64,000 nt of DNA from Parasporobacterium sp. (GCA_017510065.1 JAFWOB010000055.1:39032-103031); one strand, 5' to 3'. Shown: positions 1 through 8,875, counted from the stretch's first letter. The notes: generated by a model from the sequence alone, not told the origin. A program made the numbers and translations.

Positions 1-1
1 C

Positions 2-427
2 CGCATTGGTCAGGACATCCTTCTTAAGTGCGCTGATGAGAATCTGAGGGATACTCTGGATCGTTATTCGGAAACACTGTATCAGGCAGCGCCGTCCATC
101 CATTCCTACTACAATGACAGGCATTCCCTGACAGGCCCAGGACTCAGTGAGAATGGGATCACATCGTTTGAGAGTATGCTCATGTTATGCAGACATCTGA
201 TCTCAGCCTCACCGGATCTTTTGTCAGATAACAAAGATATTGATATGGACACGGATGCAGATCTTTCTGCTGCTTTTGATGCATTGGAGAACAGTGATCT
301 GTACCCGCTCGCGCAGATCGGCAATGAGATGAGTTCTGATGGGTTTGTACTCGGAAGAACGATCCTTCATCAGCATCTTCCGGATATTTATGCGGAACTG
401 ATCAGGATCCTTCTTCTGGAAGAATAA
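2..427 (+). CDS. C-terminal part of an unrecognised protein, truncated by the window edge
   Basis: An open frame enters from the left edge and ends in TAA ten bases before the start codon of the ABC ATPase. About 141 residues are visible. They look helical and acidic, with no membrane segment, no signal peptide and no motif I can name. The position directly upstream of an FtsX-type exporter in the same direction would suit a TetR-like regulator whose ligand-binding half is what remains here, but this is context only. The N-terminal half, where a helix-turn-helix would lie, is outside the window. That it is a real gene rests on the unbroken frame and the short gap to the next gene. Confidence 0.55.
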   Translation, partial: RIGQDILLKCADENLRDTLDRYSETLYQAAPSIHSYYNDRHSLTGPGLSENGITSFESMLMLCRHLISASPDLLSDNKDIDMDTDADLSAAFDALENSDLYPLAQIGNEMSSDGFVLGRTILHQHLPDIYAELIRILLLEE

Positions 428-437
428 GGAGACATCT

Positions 438-1139
438 ATGGCGTATATCGAGTTTCATAATATATCCAAGATCTACCGTACCGGTTCCAACGAGGTCCGT
501 GCTCTTGACGGGATCGATTTTTCTGTGGAAAAAGGGGAACTGTGTGTGATTGCCGGTCATTCCGGTGCAGGCAAAACGACCCTTCTGAATATTCTGGGAG
601 GAATGGATACTGCATCCTCCGGAGAGGCCTGGCTGGACGGCAGTGACATCACTTCTCTTTCCCCGAAACAGCTCACCGGTTACCGGAGAAATGATGTCGG
701 ATTTGTGTTCCAGTTTTACAATCTCGTACAGAATCTGACTGCACTGGAAAATGTGGAGCTCGCTTCCGAAATCTGCCGGGACAGTCTGGACGCACGTACA
801 GTGCTGAAAGAAGTCGGTCTGGAAGATCGTATGGACAACTTCCCCGGACAGCTTTCCGGCGGAGAACAGCAGCGTGTATCTATTGCCAGGGCCATCGCCA
901 AAAACCCGAAAATCATCCTCTGTGATGAACCCACCGGTGCTCTGGATTATCAAACCGGCAAAGCAGTCCTGAAACTATTGCAGGATATCTGCCGGAATAC
1001 CGGAAAAACAGTGATCATCATCACTCACAACAGTGCCCTTACACAGATCGCTGACAGAGTCATACGGATCAGGAGCGGAAAGATCCTTTCTATGGAACAC
1101 AATCCTTCACCTGCCCCTGTGGAAACGATCGAATGGTGA
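438..1139 (+). CDS. ABC transporter ATP-binding protein, MacB/LolD type
   Basis: A 233-residue nucleotide-binding subunit that would power the FtsX-type permease encoded next. Visible motifs are Walker [10 protein letters not shown] at residues 40-48, the Q-loop glutamine near 92, the signature LSGGEQ at 139-144, Walker B ending in DEP near 163-165, and the switch histidine near 197. Length and motif spacing are those of the MacB/LolD/SalX family, which in Firmicutes exports peptides, antibiotics or lipids. The start has an AGGAG sequence seven bases upstream. The stop codon lies inside the first codons of the permease gene, so the two are translationally coupled. The substrate cannot be told from the sequence. 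Confidence 0.93.
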   Translation: MAYIEFHNISKIYRTGSNEVRALDGIDFSVEKGELCVIAGHSGAGKTTLLNILGGMDTASSGEAWLDGSDITSLSPKQLTGYRRNDVGFVFQFYNLVQNLTALENVELASEICRDSLDARTVLKEVGLEDRMDNFPGQLSGGEQQRVSIARAIAKNPKIILCDEPTGALDYQTGKAVLKLLQDICRNTGKTVIIITHNSALTQIADRVIRIRSGKILSMEHNPSPAPVETIEW

Positions 1140-3874
1140 TCCAAATGGGAAAGACAAGATGGAAAAACATGATACGGAATATCCGGGAAAGCCTTAACCG
1201 GTTTCTTTCCATCGCTTTTATTGTTGCTCTCGGTTCCGGCTTCATGGCAGGTCTGGCGGCGGCTTCCCCTGATATGTATGATTCTGCGGACAGCTATATC
1301 CGGCAGTACCGCCTGTTCGACCTGGATATCCGTTCCACGGTGGGATTTACGGAGGAAGACCTTGCAAGTTTACGCACGGAAGATCAGATCGGCGGCGTCC
1401 TGGGAGGCCGTGTCTTCGACATGGTTCTTCACGATGCAGGCGGATCCGATTTTACTTCCCGTGTTTACGGCTTTCTGGATGAAAACGGTGAATCTGACAT
1501 GAACTGCCTGCAGCTTACCGAGGGGCGGCTTCCTCGTGCGCCGGGAGAATGTGTTGCGGAATCTGTTTTCGGCCGATATACCGGAGAAGAGATCCATGTC
1601 GGCGATGTCCTCACCTTGGAAGGAGACAGTTCCGGTGATGTCACGCTGCAAGATATTATGACAGATACTTCCCTGACGGTTGTAGGGCTGTGCAGAAGTC
1701 CTATGTGTATTTCCGTAGAAGGGGATCCTTCCAGTACAGGTTCCGGAACCATCAACCTGAATGTGTACGTACAGCAGGATTTTTTTACCTGCGATTATTA
1801 TACGGATGCCTATCTTCTTATAAAGGATGCAGATCAGATGAATACCTTCGGGGATGCATATACCGAATACATTGATTCTGTGATAGAAGACCTGAAGCCT
1901 CTCGGAACGAAGCTGGTATCAGATCGGATCGGAATCCTGACAGAAGATGCAGAAGCACAGATCAAAGAGTTGGAACTTCTCGTTGAAGAGTTGGAAGGAG
2001 TTTCCATAGTTAAGGAGGAACTGGACTCAGATCTTTCCATTCGCCTGGAAATGAATGCCATTACAAAAGATGCTCTTCCCTCCCTTTCCGGATTGCTGCA
2101 GCAAACACAGCAGCTTTTCACCGATTCTTCTGACAGTAATCAGATGCAAAATGCATCTTCCCTTCTTCTGGAAGAAAAGCTGGAAGATGCCAGAACGCAG
2201 ACGGAACAGCTCAGACAGGGTTCCTGGATCTACCGTACCAGAAATGATCTGGCCGGTTTTGACAGTTATTCCAACAATGTCGGCAAAGTATCTGCCCTGG
2301 CAAAGATCTTCCCGGTCTTTTTCTTCATCGTCGCGCTTTTAGTTGCCCTGACCACCATGACACGTCTGATAGAAGAACGGCGCCTGCAGATCGGCACGCT
2401 GAAGGCACTGGGATATTCCAACGGACAGATCCTTTCCGAATATCTCCTGTTCAGTCTGTCTGCTTCTGTTCTCGGCTGCATTCTTGGATTTGCTGTGGGA
2501 TTCCGGATCTTTCCTCTTGCGATCAATGCTGCTTACAGCATGATGTATTTTCTTCCTTCTATGACTGCACCGATCCGCTGGGAGATTGTATCCTGGGTGG
2601 CTCCCGTTACAATCTGCAGCATTCTTCTGGCCGCTTTGTGGTCCTGCTGGAATGAATTCCGTTCTGTTCCGGCTGCTTTAATGGTTCCCCGCTCTCCTGC
2701 ACCGGGAAAGCGGATCTGGTTGGAGCATATTGGTTTTATCTGGCGTAAATTGCCATTCACTTACAAAGTCACTTTCCGAAATCTGTTCCGTTACAAAAAA
2801 CGTTTCATCATGACGATGATCGGTGTCGCAGGATGTTCCGCACTTCTTCTGACCGGTTTCGGTATCCGGGATTCTGTCAACGATATTGTTGACAAACAGT
2901 TTGGTGAACTGTATCAATATGATCTGATGTATGTCCTCGACAAAGAAGATTCCTTAAGGGAAGACACAGAACTTTCCAACATCCTAAATGACAGGCAGTT
3001 GATTTCATCTTTCCTGCTTTCCGCTCAGGAAACCGGAAAGATCTATTTCGGAAAAGACAGACAGGAGCTTACGATCTTCGTCCCGGAAGATCCGGATCTT
3101 TTCCCGACCTTTACCGTGCTGCGTGACCGCAAAAGCCATGAGGAATTCCCCCTTGCCGATGGCAGTGTCATCCTGACGGAAAAGATGTGTGAAGAAATGA
3201 AGATCCGGGCAGGTGACACGGTGCTGTTGGAAGATTCTGACGGGCATCAGATGCAGGTAATCGTCTCAGCGATTGCGGAAAACTATGTTTCTTCCTTCGC
3301 CTATATGACCCGGGAATGTTACGAGGAACTGTTTCAGCATGCCCCTGACTTTACTACGCTCCTTTGTATCAGCGAACAGGATGTTTCTTCAAAGATCCTG
3401 TCAGATCCTCACGTTCTCTTCGGACGTTCTGTAAGCAGTCTGAAGGAATCCTTTTCTGACAGCATCAGAAGTATAAACGGCGTGATCGCAGTTCTTATCC
3501 TGGCCGCCGGTCTGTTATGCATCGTCGTCCTGTACAATCTCATTAATGTCAATATCTGTGAGCGAAGAAAAGAACTTGCTACGCTGCGTGTCCTTGGCTT
3601 CTACAAAAAAGAAACCCGTAGTTATATTTTCCGGGAAACGAATATCCTGAGCTTTCTTGGATCTTTGGCCGGTCTTCTGATCGGAATATGGCTGCATGGT
3701 TTTGTCGTACGTACAGTAGAAGTGAATCACATCATGTTCGGTCGGGAGATCAAACCGTTAAGCTATGTGATCGCTCTGGCAATCTCGGTGGTATTTACAC
3801 TGATCGTCAATGTGATCATGAGAAAAGCTGTAAACAGTACGGATATGGTGGAAGCCATGAAAGCCAATGACTGA
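1133..3874 (+). CDS. Large FtsX-family ABC transporter permease
   Basis: A 913-residue membrane protein. Predicted membrane segments lie near residues 22-44, 391-411, 433-460, 487-505, 557-578, 783-804, 837-858 and 879-897, giving two FtsX-type modules. A large extracytoplasmic domain of about 340 residues follows the first segment and includes a stretch with coiled-coil character (about 270-360). A second extracytoplasmic domain lies at about 580-780. The E-R-R-x-Q/E-x-(A/G)-T-L-(K/R) cytoplasmic signature occurs after both modules. It overlaps the ATPase gene by seven bases and has another in-frame ATG four codons in. Family members export lipids, peptides or antibiotics, or act mechanically on cell-wall enzymes. 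No terminator with a T-run follows; the first long hairpin element begins 16 bases downstream. Confidence 0.9.
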   Translation: MVIQMGKTRWKNMIRNIRESLNRFLSIAFIVALGSGFMAGLAAASPDMYDSADSYIRQYRLFDLDIRSTVGFTEEDLASLRTEDQIGGVLGGRVFDMVLHDAGGSDFTSRVYGFLDENGESDMNCLQLTEGRLPRAPGECVAESVFGRYTGEEIHVGDVLTLEGDSSGDVTLQDIMTDTSLTVVGLCRSPMCISVEGDPSSTGSGTINLNVYVQQDFFTCDYYTDAYLLIKDADQMNTFGDAYTEYIDSVIEDLKPLGTKLVSDRIGILTEDAEAQIKELELLVEELEGVSIVKEELDSDLSIRLEMNAITKDALPSLSGLLQQTQQLFTDSSDSNQMQNASSLLLEEKLEDARTQTEQLRQGSWIYRTRNDLAGFDSYSNNVGKVSALAKIFPVFFFIVALLVALTTMTRLIEERRLQIGTLKALGYSNGQILSEYLLFSLSASVLGCILGFAVGFRIFPLAINAAYSMMYFLPSMTAPIRWEIVSWVAPVTICSILLAALWSCWNEFRSVPAALMVPRSPAPGKRIWLEHIGFIWRKLPFTYKVTFRNLFRYKKRFIMTMIGVAGCSALLLTGFGIRDSVNDIVDKQFGELYQYDLMYVLDKEDSLREDTELSNILNDRQLISSFLLSAQETGKIYFGKDRQELTIFVPEDPDLFPTFTVLRDRKSHEEFPLADGSVILTEKMCEEMKIRAGDTVLLEDSDGHQMQVIVSAIAENYVSSFAYMTRECYEELFQHAPDFTTLLCISEQDVSSKILSDPHVLFGRSVSSLKESFSDSIRSINGVIAVLILAAGLLCIVVLYNLINVNICERRKELATLRVLGFYKKETRSYIFRETNILSFLGSLAGLLIGIWLHGFVVRTVEVNHIMFGREIKPLSYVIALAISVVFTLIVNVIMRKAVNSTDMVEAMKAND

Positions 3875-3889
3875 CAGAAATTCTTTTTT

Positions 3890-3962
3890 CTGTGAGAGGG
3901 AATACAGTGGGAGAAAAGTTCAGTTTCAATTCACTTTTCCCCCACTGTATTCCCTCTCACAG
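3890..3962 (+). repeat. Long-stem hairpin element, loop family A, copy 1
   Basis: Arms 3890-3919 and 3933-3962 are complementary over 30 bp except for one A-C mismatch at the eighth pair from the loop. The 13-base loop reads TCAGTTTCAATTC. It lies between two convergent genes (the permease and pnp). Neither side has a usual terminator T-run: a T-run precedes the hairpin and an A-run follows it on the plus strand. The loop and the six stem pairs next to it recur in reverse orientation at 4063-4135, while the rest of the stem is unrelated. Confidence 0.85.
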
Positions 3963-4062
3963 GATAAAAAACAGTCAGTCGTTGGCTTTCACGGTTTTCC
4001 CATTTATACCGGCAATTTAGGCATCCTATATGGGAAAAGCAGATTGATCATTCTTGTGGAAT

Positions 4063-4135
4063 AACAAAGGAAGGCACATCCATCGGAAAAGTGAATTGAA
4101 ACTGAACTTTTCTGATGGATGTGCCTTCCTTTGTT
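4063..4135 (-). repeat. Long-stem hairpin element, loop family A, copy 2 (inverted)
   Basis: Arms 4063-4092 and 4106-4135 pair over 30 bp with a single G-T wobble at the eighth pair from the loop. The 13-base loop GAATTGAAACTGA is the exact reverse complement of the loop of copy 1, and the loop-proximal pairs (GAAAAGT against ACTTTTC) are also shared. Read in the same loop orientation, both copies have an A-C pair at position eight. The outer 22 pairs differ fully between copies. This copy ends 17 bases before the pnp stop codon and may double as its 3' end, though no clear U-run is present. Confidence 0.85.
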
Positions 4136-4152
4136 TTATTCAGTAAGAATGA

Positions 4153-6273
4153 TTATTCTTTTGCCTTATCGGTCGGCTCTTTCGCGTCTTTGATGCTGAA
4201 GGAAACTCTTCCCATCTTATCCGGGCCAAGGCATTTTGCCTTCACAACATCGCCGAGGGTCAGAACATCTTCCACGCATTTAATGCGTTCTTTCGCGATC
4301 TTGGAGATGTGGACCATGCCTTCCTTTCCGGGAGCGAACTCCAGGAATGCGCCAAACTCCTTAATAGAAACGACCTTGCCTTCATAGATCCGGCCTTCTT
4401 CAAATTCGGAAACGATAGTTTCGATCATTCCCTTTGCCTGCTCAAGCATTTCGGGATCCACGCCGCAGATGGAGACCATTCCGTTGTCATCGATATCGAT
4501 CTTGACATTGGTTCTTGCAATGATCTCATTGATCACCTTGCCCTGCTTGCCGACAACATCACCGATCTTATCAGGATCGATCTGAATGCTGATGATCTTA
4601 GGCGCATATTTGCTGAGTTCTTTTCTGGGCTCAGAGATCACAGGAAGCATAACTTCATGAAGGATATAGGTTCTTGCCTGTTTTGCTCTTGCGATCGCTT
4701 CTTCCACGATCTTTCTTGTCAGACCATGGATCTTGATATCCATCTGAATAGCGGTAATACCTTCATCTGTACCGGCTACCTTGAAGTCCATATCGCCGAA
4801 GAAATCCTCAAGGCCCTGGATATCCGTCAGGATCAGATAATCATCATCCGTTTCTCCTGTTACCAGACCACAGGAAATACCTGCAACAGGTCTCTTGATG
4901 GGGACACCGGCTGCCATCAGGGACAGGGTGGATGCACATACAGACGCCTGGCTGGTGGATCCGTTTGATTCAAATGTTTCAGACACCAGACGAAGTGCAT
5001 ACGGAAACTCTGCTTCAGACGGAATCACCGGAAGGAGAGCTCTTTCTGCCAGTGCACCATGTCCGATCTCACGACGTCCGGGGGATCTGTTCGGTTTTGC
5101 CTCTCCGACAGAATATCCCGGGAAATTATACTGATGCATATAACGTTTTGTGGTAACATTCAGATCCAGTCCGTCGATCTTCTGGGCATCGGATAACGGT
5201 CCCAGGGTTGTGGCGGTCATGATCTGTGTCTGTCCTCTGGTAAACATACCTGAACCATGAGCTCTCGGAAGAATATCGATTTCAGCAGACAGAGGACGGA
5301 TCTGATCGATCGCACGTCCATCCGGACGCTTATGATCTTTCAGGATCATCTTCCGAACAGTCTTTTTCTGATAAGCATAAACTGCTTCATCGATGAACGG
5401 AAGGTAATCTTCATGTTCCTCCGCGAATTTCTCATTCAGCATATCCTTGATCTGGGAGATATTGGCGTCACGGACCTGTTTTTCATCTGCGAACACCGCT
5501 TTTTCCATTTCTTCCTGCGGAACCAATTGAACGATTGCATCCATCACTTCATCCGGGATCACATGGCTTTCATATTCATGTTTTTCCTTTCCGGTCTCCG
5601 CAATGATCTGTGCGAAGAAACGGTTGATCTCACAGTTCAGCTCATGGGCTTTAAAGATTGCTTCGATCATTTTCGCTTCCGGCACTTCCTTTGCGCCTGC
5701 TTCGATCATGATCACCTTTTCCGGAGTGGAAGCAACCGTAAGGGTAAGGGCAGTAGCAAGTTTCTGCTCTTCCGTCGGGTTGTAGACCAGCTCACCGTTA
5801 ACCATACCCATCTGAGTCATGGCAACCGGACCGTCAAACGGAATATCCGAAATACAGGTAGCCAGGGATGATCCAAGCATCGCAGCCAGTTCAGCGGAAC
5901 AGTCCGGATCCACACTCATAACCAGGTTATTGAGTACTACATCATTTCTGTAATCCTTCGGGAACAGAGGACGCATCGGTCTGTCGATCACGCGGCTGGT
6001 AAGGATCGCGTTTTCAGAAGGACGTCCTTCTCTTCTGGTAAACCCTCCCGGGATTTTTCCTACAGAATACATCTTTTCTTCAAAATCAACACTCAGGGGG
6101 AAGAAATCGATTCCATCCCTTGGTTTTTCGGAAGCAGTAGCGGTGGAAAGGACTACGGTGTCACCATAATGTACCAGAACTGCTCCGTTCGCCTGCGCTG
6201 CGACTCTTCCGATTTCAACCTTCAAAGTCCTTCCCGCAAGCTGCATTTCATAACTTTTAAATTCTTTGCTCAT
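4153..6273 (-). CDS. pnp: Polyribonucleotide nucleotidyltransferase (PNPase)
   Basis: Phosphorolytic 3'-to-5' exoribonuclease of the mRNA decay machinery. The 706-residue product has two RNase PH-like cores, then a KH domain (about 550-620) and an S1 RNA-binding domain (about 620-690, with EGRIYEGKV and KEGMVHISKI). It ends in a lysine- and glutamate-rich tail. I chose the ATG at 6273 because GGAGAG lies at normal spacing; a longer in-frame start at 6306 has no such site. It follows rpsO on the minus strand, the classic rpsO-pnp order. A perfect TATAAT (6333-6338, minus) just after the rpsO terminator suggests its own promoter, though the -35 match is poor. Confidence 0.97.
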   Translation of the reverse strand: MSKEFKSYEMQLAGRTLKVEIGRVAAQANGAVLVHYGDTVVLSTATASEKPRDGIDFFPLSVDFEEKMYSVGKIPGGFTRREGRPSENAILTSRVIDRPMRPLFPKDYRNDVVLNNLVMSVDPDCSAELAAMLGSSLATCISDIPFDGPVAMTQMGMVNGELVYNPTEEQKLATALTLTVASTPEKVIMIEAGAKEVPEAKMIEAIFKAHELNCEINRFFAQIIAETGKEKHEYESHVIPDEVMDAIVQLVPQEEMEKAVFADEKQVRDANISQIKDMLNEKFAEEHEDYLPFIDEAVYAYQKKTVRKMILKDHKRPDGRAIDQIRPLSAEIDILPRAHGSGMFTRGQTQIMTATTLGPLSDAQKIDGLDLNVTTKRYMHQYNFPGYSVGEAKPNRSPGRREIGHGALAERALLPVIPSEAEFPYALRLVSETFESNGSTSQASVCASTLSLMAAGVPIKRPVAGISCGLVTGETDDDYLILTDIQGLEDFFGDMDFKVAGTDEGITAIQMDIKIHGLTRKIVEEAIARAKQARTYILHEVMLPVISEPRKELSKYAPKIISIQIDPDKIGDVVGKQGKVINEIIARTNVKIDIDDNGMVSICGVDPEMLEQAKGMIETIVSEFEEGRIYEGKVVSIKEFGAFLEFAPGKEGMVHISKIAKERIKCVEDVLTLGDVVKAKCLGPDKMGRVSFSIKDAKEPTDKAKE

Positions 6274-6345
6274 TGTTCTCTCCTTCTTCTTCTTGGCGAA
6301 TGCCATATCCGGCCGTTTCCATGAAACAGCTCATTATAAACAAAC

Positions 6346-6373
6346 AGACTTTAAGGAAAAATCCCTAAAGTCT
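6346..6373 (-). terminator. Intrinsic terminator after rpsO
   Basis: On the minus strand the arms AGACTTTA and TAAAGTCT close a short hairpin followed by a T-rich run (TGTTTGTTT). It starts about ten bases after the rpsO stop codon. It is probably leaky, since pnp follows in the same direction. Confidence 0.7.
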
Positions 6374-6383
6374 ATTTTATGAA

Positions 6384-6650
6384 CTATTTTCTGATGCCTA
6401 ATTTCTCAATCAGCTGACGATAAGCTTCGATATCTTTGCTCTTCAGATAATCCAGAAGACCTCTTCTCTTACCTACCATCTTCAGAAGTCCTCTTCTGGA
6501 ATGATGATCCTTCGGATGAGTCTTAAGATGTTCGGTCAGTTCTTTGATCCTGTAGGAAAGGATCGCTACCTGAACCTCAACACAACCTGTGTCAGCTTCG
6601 TTCTTGCCGTACTCTTTGATCAGTTCGGCTTTGATTTCCGGTGTAATCAT
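6384..6650 (-). CDS. rpsO: 30S ribosomal protein S15
   Basis: An 88-residue protein of the normal S15 length, with the conserved H-x-K-D-x-H-S-R-R-G-L core that binds the 16S rRNA three-way junction in the small-subunit platform. The start at 6650 has AGGAGG nine bases upstream. Longer in-frame readings would run through the leader and promoter and are discarded. A consensus promoter and a hairpin leader lie upstream, and a terminator then pnp lie downstream. Confidence 0.97.
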   Translation of the reverse strand: MITPEIKAELIKEYGKNEADTGCVEVQVAILSYRIKELTEHLKTHPKDHHSRRGLLKMVGKRRGLLDYLKSKDIEAYRQLIEKLGIRK

Positions 6651-6681
6651 AATAATATCCTCCTGTTTTAAATAATCACCA

Positions 6682-6721
6682 GCAGCTGAAAAGCGGTCGG
6701 AGTGTCCGTCCTTTAAGCTGC
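6682..6721 (-). promoter_or_regulatory. Candidate S15 autoregulatory leader hairpin
   Basis: The transcribed leader of rpsO folds into a 40-base hairpin: outer pairs GCAGCT/AGCTGC, a middle AAAGG paired with CC and CTTT around a bulged G, and an apical CGGA/TCCG with a three-base loop. It lies between the promoter and the ribosome binding site. S15 genes in several phyla carry such leaders that bind S15 and repress translation. Assignment here is from structure and place only. Confidence 0.5.
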
Positions 6722-6738
6722 GGTTCACAACAGCTGAT

Positions 6739-6767
6739 ATATTAACAAATGCCGCTTTTGATGTCAA
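6739..6767 (-). promoter_or_regulatory. Promoter of rpsO
   Basis: On the minus strand TTGACA (6762-6767) and TAATAT (6739-6744) are separated by exactly 17 bases. This is a near-consensus vegetative sigma-factor promoter about 90 bases upstream of the start codon, just before the leader hairpin. Confidence 0.8.
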
Positions 6768-6789
6768 GTTAATATTCCTTCCGCAGATT

Positions 6790-6850
6790 GGGGAATAACC
6801 CTCCCCGGAAAACGCATTCGCTGATTGTTTTCCGGAGAGGGTTATTCCCC
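6790..6850 (+). repeat. Long-stem hairpin element, loop family B, copy 1
   Basis: Arms 6790-6813 and 6827-6850 pair over 24 bp with one C-A mismatch at the tenth pair from the loop. Four further outward pairs are possible including a wobble. The 13-base loop is GCATTCGCTGATT, flanked by AAAAC and GTTTT. It lies in the gap between the terminator of the CocE-like gene and the -35 box of rpsO, so it is probably not in either main transcript. The same loop, inverted, occurs at 21501-21569 with a different stem. Confidence 0.85.
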
Positions 6851-6869
6851 GATCCAGAATAGAAACAAT

Positions 6870-6899
6870 AAGAACTGCCACCTATAAGCGGCAGTTCTT
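6870..6899 (-). terminator. Terminator after the CocE-like hydrolase gene
   Basis: A ten-pair hairpin (AAGAACTGCC with GGCAGTTCTT) around a ten-base loop, followed on the minus strand by a T-rich stretch. It starts about 25 bases after the stop codon. Confidence 0.75.
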
Positions 6900-6924
6900 A
6901 TAAACATCAATACATTTTGACAGA

Positions 6925-8763
6925 TTATCTGTACACGTGTCCGTCGGTTTCGAATTTCGGCGGGATGTACGGAACCTGAAGCCATGAATCATACTGTCCG
7001 CCAGTGTGGATGATATGCTTTCCATGGTTGTCAACGTCCCAGCTGAGCGGCTCGAACCAGCCTTCGCGGATGTAGTTGCCAGCGATCTGGATACGGAGCT
7101 TCTGTCCTTTGTGCCAGAAACGGGAGGACGGAACGATTGCGATATCAACCGGAACGATCTCGCCGTCTTTGAGCTTCTCCTCTTTCAGGTTGCTCTGTAC
7201 CGGCCAGTACTCTTTGCCTTTCAGTTTGTACTTTTTCATCTCTTCCGGCCACAGAGCACGGCGGCTTACGCGCATCTTGCCCCACTGTCCCGGATGAGGC
7301 TCATTCAGAGTCGTCCACGGCAGCCAGTTGCCCTTGCTGTCAGCTTTCTGAATATTCACAAACATATCCATATCATCATAGCCGTCACAGGAAACCCACA
7401 GTCTGAGCCACATGTAACCGGTCAGTTCGGTGTCTTCCTTGAATTCCATATCGAATTCAACTCTGTCGATATAGCCGTCTTCAGCGGTCTCGCCGTTATA
7501 GGAAACAGAGGATTCGATCTCAACAGGAGTATCCTGCATGGTCATCTTGGAGGCATCCAGATAATACTTTCTCCATTCGGTCCTCTTCAGCGGCCATTCA
7601 TTTTCAGGACGTCTCTCCTGGTAATCATGCTCCATAACGTCCATAACATCGATACGTACCTTCGGGGTCATCTCCCAGCCGTTATGGATATCTTTCAGAT
7701 AGCGGTCATAGAACAGCTGCAGATCCTGCAGGTTGCGCGGATCGTAAGTATCCGGCCACTCAAAGTCTCTGTGCGCACGGAACCATTTCAGTTTGGATTT
7801 GCATCTGATGTAAGCTCTTGAAGAGCCGGGCAGATGGAAATGTGACCATCCTGCTGTCTGGTATACCGGGATCTTGACTTTTGAAAAATCAGCCATCTTG
7901 TCATTCCAGTATCCGTTACGGAACGGGTAAACACGTGCCATAGCAACCTGGTCATCAACACCGCCGAGGCCTGTTACCTGTGCTGCGATGAACTCATTGA
8001 AAGAAAGTGCCGGGATACCGCCTTCGTACAGGGAGTCGCCGTAAAGGTCTGTGGTGCTCTCCCACGGAGCGATGCAGGCAAGATGCGGCGGGCATTCTGC
8101 CGCGATGCCCCACTGATGCATGGCAACACCGGAGTTACCTGTCATACCGATCTTTCCGTTGCACCATTTCTGCTGTGCCAACCACTCTACGAAATCATAT
8201 CCGTCTTCTCTGTCCTGATGGGTAAACATATGAACGTTACCCTCGGAATGTCCTGCGCCACGTACATCTACGTTTGCGACAGCATATCCCTTATAGCACC
8301 AGAATGCCGGGTCTGAAGATTCAAACTTCGCCAGCTTGGATACTGTGTGAGGCGGAACACCCATGATCTGCCATTCACTCATACCATCGCCGGGACGCTT
8401 TCCAAACCAGCTCCAGGATACGATGCAGGGAATCTTATCATAACTCGGAACTTCGTCCATCTCTGCAATCCTTGAAGGAAGGAAGAGATCTGTATAGATC
8501 TTGCAGCCGTCTCTCAGGACAACTTCCACATCCTGCATACAGGTAACACCAGGCGCTGCTTCATAAGTTCTCTGATTGAAAGCCGGACAGAATCCCTGTC
8601 CCATTCTTGCCATCGGATCTTCTGCCTGAGACAGGTCAAGATCTTCCTGGTTAGCAACGGGCTTACGGGCATATCTGTAGATAGCTTCAATCTTTTCACC
8701 CTGAAATTCTTCTTCCAGTGTGAAATAGACTTTCGGATCGAGACCATCCATAACTTTTTCCAT
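6925..8763 (-). CDS. CocE/NonD-family alpha/beta hydrolase (X-Pro dipeptidyl-peptidase-like)
   Basis: A 612-residue cytoplasmic serine hydrolase. The N-terminal two thirds form the alpha/beta hydrolase fold with the nucleophile elbow GNSGVA near residue 230 and a preceding DVRGAG-type oxyanion region. The C-terminal third (about 400-610) is the beta-sandwich typical of CocE, X-Pro dipeptidyl peptidase and related esterases. No signal peptide is seen. I chose the ATG at 8763, which has GGAGG seven bases upstream, over an upstream in-frame start. It has its own promoter and terminator, so it is probably monocistronic. The natural substrate (ester, amide or X-Pro peptide) cannot be told from sequence. 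Confidence 0.85.
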   Translation of the reverse strand: MEKVMDGLDPKVYFTLEEEFQGEKIEAIYRYARKPVANQEDLDLSQAEDPMARMGQGFCPAFNQRTYEAAPGVTCMQDVEVVLRDGCKIYTDLFLPSRIAEMDEVPSYDKIPCIVSWSWFGKRPGDGMSEWQIMGVPPHTVSKLAKFESSDPAFWCYKGYAVANVDVRGAGHSEGNVHMFTHQDREDGYDFVEWLAQQKWCNGKIGMTGNSGVAMHQWGIAAECPPHLACIAPWESTTDLYGDSLYEGGIPALSFNEFIAAQVTGLGGVDDQVAMARVYPFRNGYWNDKMADFSKVKIPVYQTAGWSHFHLPGSSRAYIRCKSKLKWFRAHRDFEWPDTYDPRNLQDLQLFYDRYLKDIHNGWEMTPKVRIDVMDVMEHDYQERRPENEWPLKRTEWRKYYLDASKMTMQDTPVEIESSVSYNGETAEDGYIDRVEFDMEFKEDTELTGYMWLRLWVSCDGYDDMDMFVNIQKADSKGNWLPWTTLNEPHPGQWGKMRVSRRALWPEEMKKYKLKGKEYWPVQSNLKEEKLKDGEIVPVDIAIVPSSRFWHKGQKLRIQIAGNYIREGWFEPLSWDVDNHGKHIIHTGGQYDSWLQVPYIPPKFETDGHVYR

Positions 8764-8813
8764 ATTAAAACCTCCATAACCATATAAATGTGTCAACCAT
8801 TCACAACAGAATT

Positions 8814-8842
8814 ATTTTATCGAAAAAACAGGACAATGTCTA
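8814..8842 (-). promoter_or_regulatory. Candidate promoter of the CocE-like gene
   Basis: On the minus strand TAGACA (8837-8842) and TAAAAT (8814-8819) are 17 bases apart, about 50 bases upstream of the chosen start codon. Confidence 0.5.
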
Positions 8843-8854
8843 TTGAGATTTTGG

Positions 8855-8875
8855 ATTGTATGAAACAGATACAAT
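8855..8875. promoter_or_regulatory. Inverted repeat upstream of the CocE-like promoter
   Basis: ATTGTAT and ATACAAT form a perfect 7-bp inverted repeat around a 7-base spacer, about 13 bases upstream of the candidate -35 box. Size and place suit a dimeric regulator site. No regulator gene is adjacent except CarD, which does not bind such sites specifically. Confidence 0.35.

Noticed and set aside
3890-4135. Family-A hairpins as ordinary terminators of the permease gene and pnp
   Set aside because: Neither has a proper T-run in the needed direction, stems are far longer than needed, and the shared inverted loop is not explained by termination.
6651-6881. An N-terminal extension of S15 reading through its leader
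   Set aside because: It would span the promoter, the leader hairpin and the family-B hairpin, and S15 is complete from 6650.
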